This document shows, in pieces, positions 1-6,860 of a stretch of DNA of 14,731 nucleotides. The DNA lies in assembly GCA_037138055.1 (NCBI GenBank), contig JBAXJB010000034.1:1-14731 (forward strand), given 5' to 3'. How positions within the stretch are numbered: the stretch's first letter is position 1; each line of letters begins with the position of its first letter. The stretch is from CAITNM01 sp037138055 (GTDB lineage Bacteria; Pseudomonadota; Alphaproteobacteria; Paracaedibacterales; CAITNM01). The translations under genes and the position numbers were made by a program. A model generated the notes under the pieces. The model was given only the letters and a program-made list of their open reading frames with translations. It was not told where the DNA came from and ran no database searches.

Positions 1-15
1 AATAAATGGAACTTT

Positions 16-50
16 TAATTGTCGTTAGGAGAAATTCTAATTGACGTTAG
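16..50. repeat. Tandem 13-bp direct repeat pair
   Basis: Two near-identical 13-mers, TAATTGTCGTTAG at 16-28 and TAATTGACGTTAG at 38-50, lie 22 bp apart, about two helical turns. They sit in the short stretch downstream of the oxidoreductase gene (1-113), where I see no gene and no clear terminator. The helical phasing would suit a tandem protein-binding site for a gene to the left of the window, but the pair could also be chance in AT-rich DNA. Confidence 0.4.
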
Positions 51-113
51 TCACCTAAGGTAGGTACAGTGTCTTTAGAAGGAAGTTTTTGCATTTTTGC
101 CCCCGTTATAAAA

Positions 114-3071
114 CTAGTTAATTTCAGTTATATGGCTGAGCCAAAGTCGTGATATTTTTTCCAACAAGCTATTTTGTTTGCTACGGTTTTGCAGTGTATC
201 AAATGGCATTTCTTGAATGCTAATTTCCTGATTTTTACAACAAAACTTAGAGCCATTTTCACTAACGATAAGGCACTGACCACATATACCCTGCATCATA
301 CACTGCATTGGAATATTGATATTCGCAATTGTTTTAAGTGCTGGATTCAATGAATTTTTAAGCTGAACGAGTTCCTTGGCAATTGCTTCTTGCATAAGCG
401 TTGAGCCCATAACAAACAGCCAATCAATAGACGGCAATATATTTTCATTTTTTAAATAGTGTAACCCATCTATAGCATTGCCTTGCTGTTCACCAGACAC
501 TGCTTCTGCGTAATACCACAACATTTTAGGTGCAGCATTTTCAATGTCTTCTACATGCGTTCTATCAGCACTTGAACGGTACCCCGCCACCCAATGCACA
601 GTGTTACCCTTTTCTTTTAAAGCTTCGGCCAAGTGAATGAGGGCTAGATTAAAATGACCTCCTCCAACAAGCAAAATGTTTTTGTTGATAGGCAATTCAG
701 TGGGCGTTCCCGTAGGGCCCATTAGGCTGATTAGCTCACCAGGTTTTAGATATTGCACTAATAATGATGAACACCCTATTTCAACTATTACAAATGTAAT
801 GATTCCGCTTACTTTATCAACCTTAACCGGAGTAAGTGCCAAAGCCTCCATAGCCAAGCGAGTGCCATTCACAATAGGTGCAAGGGATTCAAAATTTTGA
901 AGGCGATAAAATTGGCCTGGCTGAAATGCTGCAGCTGCAAGAGGCGCCATGATTTCAATTTGAACAAGGTTTTTAGCAAGTCTAGAAACAGCCATTATTT
1001 TTGCAGTCAGTAACCCTGACAACTCAACCTTAGGCAAAGGAGGCTTGGATTTTAAGTCATGGCTAATCGATTTATAACCATTTTTGGCACTAGCAATAGC
1101 TTTGACCACACTACCCGCGTAAGCAGGATTTGCATCACCAAAGCTGGCATGGGTTTCGCTTAAGGGTTCATGATGAGTGCCAACCGCCATAATAATAGAT
1201 CGTGCGGGCAAAAATTCTTCAGTATCCCTACGCTTTGCCCATAAACCTTTAACCTGCCCTGCATCATCTTTTTCAATGCGCAGTGGCACCAAGTTAGGCT
1301 CAAAAATAATTCCTTCTTCTAAGGCTTTTTCAATTTCTTCATGATTCAATGCATAACTTGGCGCATTAGTTATGTCTGCCCTATAAATAATCCGCACGCT
1401 TGCAGTTTCAAAGCTCAACAACTGCTCTGCATCAATATGGTCTTGAGGTGTCCACCATTTTTTAAGCTCTGTCTCTCCATAAATTTTTAACAACTGATTG
1501 TAGCGCTGCTTAAATTTTTTCGCTTGAACCGTGTAATACGCTTTGGCTTCTGTGGCTGTATCAATTGCGGTTAAACCGCCGCCAATTACCAAAATAGGCC
1601 CTAGAATCTGCAGGTTAGCTAAGGAATCTTTTTTTGCGGCTCCTGTTAACTGCAATGCCATTAGAAAATCACTAGCTAAACGTACTCCAGGTGTTAGAGC
1701 ACCTGGAATATTTGGTAGCTTAGGAGCCCCTGCCCCTGTGCACAAAGCAACAGCATCAAACCCTAATGCTTTATAATTACTTTCATTTATTTGGCCACCA
1801 TAACGGGTTGATCCAAAAAATTTAATGTTATGCCTGCGTTCTAATAGCAATCTTAATATCTTCAAATAATTTTTATTCCAACGCACCGTAATGCCGTACT
1901 CAGCAACGCCGCCAAACCCACTTAAAATACGCTCATCAAGTTTTTCAAAAAGAATATTACTATCTTTAATTAGAGTTTTTTCCCAAAGTGGAACCGGCAA
2001 TGGTTCAAGTTTTGCCCCATCAATGCCAACGACCTTATGGCCATCCCGCTCTAAGTAATGAGCCAAGCTAAAACCTGCAGGCCCAAGCCCCACAACAAGA
2101 ACTTGATGACCAGTTTCAGCAGCAGGCAATGGTTGCTCAAAATTCAAAGGATTCCACCGAGTGAGCAAACTATAAATTTCAAACCCATAAGGCAAACTGA
2201 GCACTGCATTTAAAATATTGGTTTCAACTCCTGGCGTATTCACCGGGGTTTGTTTTTGAAAAATGCATGACTTCATACAATCATTACAAATACGGTGACC
2301 TGTAGCTGCCACCATTGGATTATCGATCATAATCACTGCAAGCGCTGCAATGTTTAATTCATTACGCTTTAGCGCATGCATTTGAGAAATTTTTAGGTCC
2401 AGTGGGCAGCCAGGTTTCTGAGGATTTTGAGCCAACCCAGTACGGCAACTATCCTTGCCTTGGTTGTGGCACAAAATACAGTAATGCGCTTCGGTAGCTG
2501 ATTGAGGATTTGAAAAACCAGTATCAGTTAAACCAAACCCTTCGCGGAACCTAGGCGTAGCTGTCACATATGAGTCATCTACTTTTTTAACATTACGCAA
2601 AGCAAAATTAGGGTCAATTTTTTCAGAAACATGAAACAACGAATCATCTTTATGCTTTTGCTTTCCCTGAGGTGTAAGCACAGCCCACGCAGCATATTTT
2701 GATAAATCATCTAAGTTGGGTTTTGAATGTTCAAGCGCATCACACGCAGCTTTAGCAAACGTCACCGCATTATCAAATGTGTAAAGATACTGCCAATCAT
2801 CTTGTGGGTTAGGAAATGCCTTCAAAGCATGACGCTGAATAAATTGTCGTTTGGCGTATGCAATAAGACCATGATCTGATACATGTTTGTATACAGCACG
2901 CAAAGCATGCTCCAACCCGAACTGCTGACTCAAAAATTCTTCTAAATACTCGGCCGTTTCCACCAAAGAAAAATTGAAATTAGAATCTCTTGCTTTTACA
3001 AATTGTAAAAAGCATTCATGTAATTCATTTAACCCAGCTTGGGAATATAATTTTTCGTAATCTAATTTCAT
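114..3071 (-). CDS. Fused GltD/NfnB-like and PyrK/NfnA-like FAD/Fe-S oxidoreductase
   Basis: Predicted cytoplasmic flavoprotein of 985 residues that should move electrons between NAD(P)H, FAD and Fe-S centres. Residues 1-180 form an N-terminal region I do not recognise. Residues 190-270 hold a Fer4_20-type cluster region with Cys198, 201, 209 and 222, followed by Cys262, 265 and 269. An FAD Rossmann motif, VVGLGPAG, is at 326-333, and a second nucleotide-binding motif, VIGGGLTAID, at 495-504. From about 685 the protein resembles PyrK/ferredoxin-reductase subunits: a flavin domain, LLVGGG at about 800-805, and a [2Fe-2S]-like set Cys924, 930, 933 and 944/945. This order matches NfnB followed by NfnA, or GltD followed by PyrK, fused into one chain. 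The start ATG directly follows the U-tract of a hairpin and has no Shine-Dalgarno. The neighbour upstream is the ATP/ADP translocase. The true substrate is not visible; transhydrogenase and glutamate-synthase-like roles are both possible. Confidence 0.85.
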   Translation of the reverse strand: MKLDYEKLYSQAGLNELHECFLQFVKARDSNFNFSLVETAEYLEEFLSQQFGLEHALRAVYKHVSDHGLIAYAKRQFIQRHALKAFPNPQDDWQYLYTFDNAVTFAKAACDALEHSKPNLDDLSKYAAWAVLTPQGKQKHKDDSLFHVSEKIDPNFALRNVKKVDDSYVTATPRFREGFGLTDTGFSNPQSATEAHYCILCHNQGKDSCRTGLAQNPQKPGCPLDLKISQMHALKRNELNIAALAVIMIDNPMVAATGHRICNDCMKSCIFQKQTPVNTPGVETNILNAVLSLPYGFEIYSLLTRWNPLNFEQPLPAAETGHQVLVVGLGPAGFSLAHYLERDGHKVVGIDGAKLEPLPVPLWEKTLIKDSNILFEKLDERILSGFGGVAEYGITVRWNKNYLKILRLLLERRHNIKFFGSTRYGGQINESNYKALGFDAVALCTGAGAPKLPNIPGALTPGVRLASDFLMALQLTGAAKKDSLANLQILGPILVIGGGLTAIDTATEAKAYYTVQAKKFKQRYNQLLKIYGETELKKWWTPQDHIDAEQLLSFETASVRIIYRADITNAPSYALNHEEIEKALEEGIIFEPNLVPLRIEKDDAGQVKGLWAKRRDTEEFLPARSIIMAVGTHHEPLSETHASFGDANPAYAGSVVKAIASAKNGYKSISHDLKSKPPLPKVELSGLLTAKIMAVSRLAKNLVQIEIMAPLAAAAFQPGQFYRLQNFESLAPIVNGTRLAMEALALTPVKVDKVSGIITFVIVEIGCSSLLVQYLKPGELISLMGPTGTPTELPINKNILLVGGGHFNLALIHLAEALKEKGNTVHWVAGYRSSADRTHVEDIENAAPKMLWYYAEAVSGEQQGNAIDGLHYLKNENILPSIDWLFVMGSTLMQEAIAKELVQLKNSLNPALKTIANINIPMQCMMQGICGQCLIVSENGSKFCCKNQEISIQEMPFDTLQNRSKQNSLLEKISRLWLSHITEIN

Positions 3072-3097
3072 AAAAAAAGGGGTGCTTTAGGCACCCC
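3072..3097 (-). terminator. Rho-independent terminator or attenuator after tlc
   Basis: On the minus strand, GGGGTGC (3097-3091), a 5-nt loop and GCACCCC (3085-3079) form a perfect 7-bp GC-rich stem followed by seven T residues (3078-3072). This is a canonical intrinsic terminator, 39 bp past the tlc stop codon. The T-tract runs directly into the ATG of the oxidoreductase gene at 3071, so the element also occupies that gene's ribosome-binding region. It may therefore act as an attenuator or translational switch. No equivalent A/T arrangement makes it convincing in the plus direction. Confidence 0.8.
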
Positions 3098-3136
3098 CTC
3101 ATACTAGCTTAATAATAGTTTTTTAACAGCTATTGA

Positions 3137-4669
3137 TTATGCTTGTTCTAGTTTTTTCTTAGCAGTTGCCGCAGTTACTTTCACTGAAAGTGCTTTCACA
3201 GCATACAACCAAGCTACTGCAACTATAGCAAACACAGCAAAAGCAATTGGAGCAATTGAAACAACGTCTTTAGTTGCAAAAGCAATTAATAACATGTTTT
3301 GCACAAAAGCACCGCCAGCTTTACCAGCACGACCACCAATAACGTCAACAGCGGCCTTACCTTTTGTCTTTAGCTCATCATCCAATGGAATATAAGCCAT
3401 TTCCTTTGTGGGATCGAACAAAATGTACTTAATAGCTTTTGATATTACAACGATGCCTAAACCAATAAACATTGCAGCAGCAATCGCATGGGTATTAAAG
3501 AACTGCAAAAATGGCTCCATCATACCTTCAGCTAGAATGAAGCAGAAGAATGCTCCACCACCAACCAAAATTACCAATGGAGTAATCATCGCAGCTTTTG
3601 CCCAACTTACTTTTCTCAAAATATTTGAACCAACAAACAGTCCAAATAGAATTGTGAAAATACCAGTAGAAGTTGATAAGATTCCCATATAATAGTTGAA
3701 AAGTCCTTTATCGCCTGAACAGAATAAACCTAATTGGTTTTTCCACTGAACTTCAACCAGGTTAATAGTTACGCCATAAGCCATAATCAAAAGAGCAATC
3801 AAACCAAGTTCAGGAGACTGAACAATAATTTTGAAGCTTTCCATAAGTCCTGGCTTTTCTTTTTTCTTTTTCTTTGGAGCGCCTTCTTCTTCTGGATTGA
3901 AATACAATTTGTTAGTTAACACTTCTTTGTGCATCCAACGGTATGTATACATAGCAACCAAACCCATAATTACAACTGCTGACATAAGAAGATATAGCGT
4001 TATTTGCCAAGGATCCACACCTTCTGGAACCATGTGCTTAATATGCTCAGAACAGTACATAACTGTCGGACCTGAAACAACTAACGCAGCATTTCCAATA
4101 ACAGCAAATAAACCATAGAAACGCTTTGATTCACGCAAACGTACAACATGGTTAGCAAACTGCCAGAACATCAATGCAATCATTGCACTTCCCCAAATTT
4201 CGGAAAGAACATAGAACAAAGAAAATGCCCAATATGCGTACAAATCAATGAATCCACTTAAATTAGGATAAGCAGCATGTAACGCTTGAATTGATTCAAC
4301 TGAAGGATGAAGCATATGAAGATTTGGGTAAATCACGAATCCAAAAATACCAAAAAATATTATGAATGGCGCAACTACTGCGTAGAATACATTTTCACGT
4401 GACATAGCGTTTGTCAGCTTTGCGTACAAAACAACGAACAATATCGCTGCCGGGGTAACGCAGTATAGCTTCAAAAACGTAATAGCTCCCGCACCTGCTG
4501 AGTTAACCACCAAAGAATCCTTCGTGTCACGAAGAATCGTGTAGTTAAACAATAGACAGAACATAATAATGCCTAGGGGGATAAACTTTTTTAGCTCATG
4601 TGCGTGAATTGGCCAAAGTCGAGCACGTAAGCCCGTAAACTCTGGCGTAGAATTGTCTGATTTACTCAT
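3137..4669 (-). CDS. tlc: ATP/ADP translocase (NTT/Tlc family)
   Basis: Inner-membrane nucleotide transporter of the NTT family, which in intracellular bacteria exchanges bacterial ADP for host ATP. The protein is 510 residues, the usual family length, and is strongly hydrophobic with about 11-12 membrane segments. Family hallmarks visible are LRDTKDSLVV at 46-55 after the first segment, DPTKEMAYIPLD at 419-430, and KGKAAVDVIGGR with GKAGG at 436-453. A lysine-rich loop (PKKKKKEKPG, about 265-274) divides the two halves. I place the start at 4669 because GAGGA lies 4 nt upstream; a longer frame reaches 4723, but its extra 18 residues are unlike the family and fall in the leader. A promoter and a leader hairpin lie upstream, and a terminator follows. 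Family members also carry other nucleotides or NAD, so ATP/ADP specificity is inferred from overall similarity. Confidence 0.95.
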   Translation of the reverse strand: MSKSDNSTPEFTGLRARLWPIHAHELKKFIPLGIIMFCLLFNYTILRDTKDSLVVNSAGAGAITFLKLYCVTPAAILFVVLYAKLTNAMSRENVFYAVVAPFIIFFGIFGFVIYPNLHMLHPSVESIQALHAAYPNLSGFIDLYAYWAFSLFYVLSEIWGSAMIALMFWQFANHVVRLRESKRFYGLFAVIGNAALVVSGPTVMYCSEHIKHMVPEGVDPWQITLYLLMSAVVIMGLVAMYTYRWMHKEVLTNKLYFNPEEEGAPKKKKKEKPGLMESFKIIVQSPELGLIALLIMAYGVTINLVEVQWKNQLGLFCSGDKGLFNYYMGILSTSTGIFTILFGLFVGSNILRKVSWAKAAMITPLVILVGGGAFFCFILAEGMMEPFLQFFNTHAIAAAMFIGLGIVVISKAIKYILFDPTKEMAYIPLDDELKTKGKAAVDVIGGRAGKAGGAFVQNMLLIAFATKDVVSIAPIAFAVFAIVAVAWLYAVKALSVKVTAATAKKKLEQA

Positions 4670-4707
4670 TATCCTCTTTACCTTAATGTTGTTACAAACA
4701 GCAGTCA

Positions 4708-4734
4708 CCCTGAGAAGCATCAAGCGTTCCAGGG
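4708..4734 (-). promoter_or_regulatory. Stem-loop at the 5' end of the tlc leader
   Basis: Read on the minus strand, CCCTG and CAGGG close a hairpin whose inner helix pairs GAA with TTC and GC with GC around a TTGAT loop, with single-base bulges. It begins about one to three bases after the transcription start predicted from the promoter at 4742-4769 and ends about 38 nt before the start codon. A 5'-terminal stem-loop typically protects an mRNA from decay. Its plus-strand sequence (CACCCTGAGAAGC and onward) also resembles a decayed dispersed palindrome, so it may be a domesticated repeat. Confidence 0.45.
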
Positions 4735-4741
4735 ATATACC

Positions 4742-4769
4742 ATTATCATTTTAAGCGAAAAACACTCAA
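4742..4769 (-). promoter_or_regulatory. Sigma-70-type promoter for tlc
   Basis: On the minus strand, TTGAGT (4769-4764) and GATAAT (4747-4742) are separated by 16 bp. Matches to consensus are 4/6 and 5/6. The expected start site is near 4735, giving a leader of about 65 nt before the tlc ATG, which has a good Shine-Dalgarno. Confidence 0.5.
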
Positions 4770-4910
4770 AATAGTTTTTAGTTACGTATGAGAGTACTAA
4801 ATTTTTTCACTTTAGTCAATATTTCGCTTTATTCAAAAGGTATCGATGTGATGGAGAAACTCTATCTATAGCTACCTCAAAAATATTATTGGAAGTCATG
4901 AATCCTCTTG

Positions 4911-5165
4911 ATGTACGATTGTATCATGCTTAAAAAACTTATATACAAAAGCCATTATCGCGGTACAAAAGAAGGAGATTTTATTTTATCTTCCTTTGCC
5001 AAAAACATGCTGCAACAATGTTCAGACAACGAAATCAAAATGTATGAAGCATTACTTGAATACACAGATGTTGAAATTCATGAATGGACTGTTTCGTCAC
5101 AAAACGCACCATCACATTTACAACCAATCATTTTAAAAATTGCTGAATTTCATGGCCTAGGGTAA
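4911..5165 (+). CDS. sdhE: Succinate dehydrogenase assembly factor SdhE
   Basis: Small soluble protein (84 residues) of the SdhE/Sdh5 (DUF339) family, which helps attach FAD covalently to the SdhA flavoprotein subunit. The family signature is visible as KLIYKSHYRGTKEGDFIL, containing the conserved RG-x-x-E-x-D, followed by SSFA and an acidic helix ending in E-x-x-EW-like residues. The length matches the family's 80-95. ATG codons at 4911 and 4926 are both possible, as is a TTG at 4908; none has a well-placed Shine-Dalgarno (GGAAG lies 15 nt before 4911). The minimum conserved protein is MLKKLIYKS from 4926. It faces away from tlc across a roughly 240-bp intergenic region and is followed after 92 bp by ruvA. 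The sdh genes are not in this window. Confidence 0.85.
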   Translation: MYDCIMLKKLIYKSHYRGTKEGDFILSSFAKNMLQQCSDNEIKMYEALLEYTDVEIHEWTVSSQNAPSHLQPIILKIAEFHGLG

Positions 5166-5257
5166 TCATTCCTTTGTAAAATAATCAATATAGGAAAAAA
5201 TTCTAAATTATTTATTTTTTGTGGTAGAGTTCGATAAAGGTAAAAATCAGACTCGTT

Positions 5258-5875
5258 GTGATAGCCAAGTTAACAGGTATTTTAGACCGTATTTACGAAG
5301 ATGCCGTGCTTATTGACGTAATGGGCGTAGCGTACAGAGTCTTGGTTTCAAAAAGAACCTTGCATCAATTACCTGAATTAAATGCTCCCTTAGTTCTATG
5401 GACAGAAACTGTAATGCGCAATGAACAACCGCATCTATGTGGATTTCTTGATGAACAAGAGGTTGATTGGTTTCGCATTCTCACACAAGTTCAAGGAGTT
5501 GGCGCAAAAGTAGCATTGTCTATTTTATCAAGCTTAACAGCCACAGAAATTGGTGACGCTATCATCAACCAAAAAAGTAATATTCTTTCCAGAGCTGATG
5601 GAGTTGGGCCAAAACTCGCAAGCCGCATTGTTTTAGAACTTAAAGGCAAAAAAGATTTACCAATTATATTTGGCATATCCGTCAAAGACGTTAGCGCAAG
5701 CATTCCATCATCACGTGAAATTGATGATGCCGTCTCAGCGCTAATGAATTTGGGATACAATAGAAACGATGCAGAAACTGCTGTTTCAAAAGCCGCTCAA
5801 AAAATGGCTCCTCCGATTATGCTTGAAACATTGGTAAGACTATCCCTACAAGAATTCCAGGCACGTTATGGCTGA
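5258..5875 (+). CDS. ruvA: Holliday junction DNA helicase subunit RuvA
   Basis: RuvA tetramers bind the four-way junction and load the RuvB motor during recombinational repair. The 205-residue protein has all expected parts: an N-terminal OB fold starting MIAKLTGILD, two helix-hairpin-helix motifs (VQGVGAKVALSIL at 78-90 and DGVGPKLASRIV at 114-125), and a flexible linker before the RuvB-contacting domain III at about 153-205. The GTG start at 5258 is chosen because the resulting N-terminus matches the near-universal MI-x-x-L-x-G of RuvA; a weak AAAGG lies 17 nt upstream. It overlaps ruvB by 8 nt. No ruvC precedes it, unlike in many bacteria. Confidence 0.96.
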   Translation: MIAKLTGILDRIYEDAVLIDVMGVAYRVLVSKRTLHQLPELNAPLVLWTETVMRNEQPHLCGFLDEQEVDWFRILTQVQGVGAKVALSILSSLTATEIGDAIINQKSNILSRADGVGPKLASRIVLELKGKKDLPIIFGISVKDVSASIPSSREIDDAVSALMNLGYNRNDAETAVSKAAQKMAPPIMLETLVRLSLQEFQARYG

Positions 5876-6860
5876 ACGTTTAGTTGATGCAGCATTATCA
5901 TTTGAAGATGATTGGGAGGCCACCATCCGGCCAACAATTCTTAACGATTTTATTGGCCAACAAGCATTACGCGAAAACCTGCTTGTTTATATAAATGCGG
6001 CAAAACAACGTGAAGAAGCTCTTGATCATGTTTTATTACACGGCCCTCCTGGGCTTGGCAAAACCACACTTGCACAAATAATCGCGCGTGAAATGGGAGT
6101 TGGATTTAAAACAACCTCAGGGCCAGTAATTTCAAAAGCCGGAGACTTGGCAGCAATTCTTACGAATTTACAACCCAATGATGTGTTGTTTATTGATGAA
6201 ATTCATCGATTGAATCCCGCTGTTGAAGAAGTGCTTTATTCTGCAATTGAAGATTTTAAGCTTGATGTCATGATAGGCGAAGGACCTGCAGCAAGGTCTA
6301 TCCGTTTAGACCTTCCAAAATTTACTTTAATAGGCGCTACTACGCGATCAGGGTTATTAACTCAACCACTTAGAGAACGATTTGGCATTCCATTGCGTTT
6401 ACAATTTTATGACCACAGTGAGCTTGCACAAATTATTCAAAGAGCTGCCAAAATTTTAAACGTTAGCATTGACGCTGATGCCGCTTTGGAAATTTCATCG
6501 CGCTGCCGAGGAACACCTAGAATTTCAGGTCGTCTTTTAAGGCGCATACGTGATTTTGCAATGATCTATGCAAATAATCACATCAACAAACAAACAGCAA
6601 ATCAAACATTAACACGATTAGAAGTTGACCAAAAAGGCCTTGATCAACAAGACTTACGTTATTTACAAGCAATGGCCAGACACTACAACGGTGGTCCAGT
6701 TGGCGTTGAAACCTTAGCAGCCTACCTTGCTGAACAAACAGACACTATTGAAGAGGTTGTTGAGCCTTATTTAATTCAGCTTGGACTTATACAACGCACT
6801 AGTCGCGGAAGGGTTTTAACCCCCACTGGCTATGAGCACCTTGGCCTTCCTTGCTCATGA
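5868..6860 (+). CDS. ruvB: Holliday junction branch migration ATPase RuvB
   Basis: AAA+ ring ATPase that drives branch migration with RuvA. The 330-residue protein is of normal length. The Walker A motif GPPGLGKT is at 59-66, Walker B LFIDEIHR at about 107-114, sensor 1 GATTRSG at about 156-162, and the arginine-finger region LRERFGIPLRL near 168-178. The C-terminal winged-helix domain begins near 260 (GPVGVETLAAYL). The start ATG lies inside the end of ruvA, so the two are probably translationally coupled. Its TGA stop overlaps the ATG of the next gene (ATGA), giving an unbroken ruvA-ruvB-ptsP series. Confidence 0.97.
   Translation: MAERLVDAALSFEDDWEATIRPTILNDFIGQQALRENLLVYINAAKQREEALDHVLLHGPPGLGKTTLAQIIAREMGVGFKTTSGPVISKAGDLAAILTNLQPNDVLFIDEIHRLNPAVEEVLYSAIEDFKLDVMIGEGPAARSIRLDLPKFTLIGATTRSGLLTQPLRERFGIPLRLQFYDHSELAQIIQRAAKILNVSIDADAALEISSRCRGTPRISGRLLRRIRDFAMIYANNHINKQTANQTLTRLEVDQKGLDQQDLRYLQAMARHYNGGPVGVETLAAYLAEQTDTIEEVVEPYLIQLGLIQRTSRGRVLTPTGYEHLGLPCS

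Noticed and set aside
4670..4723. N-terminal extension of the ATP/ADP translocase to 4723
   Set aside because: The extra 18 residues are not transporter-like and coincide with the leader hairpin, while the ATG at 4669 has a GAGGA ribosome-binding site.
4753..4829. Inverted repeat AAGCGAAA ... TTTCGCTT between tlc and sdhE
   Set aside because: An 8-bp match across about 60 bp of AT-rich intergenic DNA is not enough to call an operator.
4898..4933. 11-codon leader ORF (MNPLDVRLYHA) overlapping the start of sdhE
   Set aside because: It has GGAAG only 2 nt before its ATG, which is too close, and no regulatory codon pattern; an ORF of this size is expected by chance.
5166..5257. Promoter between sdhE and ruvA
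   Set aside because: No pair of -35/-10 boxes with acceptable spacing stands out, so ruvA may have its own or share the sdhE promoter.
6851..6856. TTG start for the enzyme I gene
   Set aside because: The ATG at 6857 gives the usual ATGA stop-start overlap with ruvB and a normal N-terminus.
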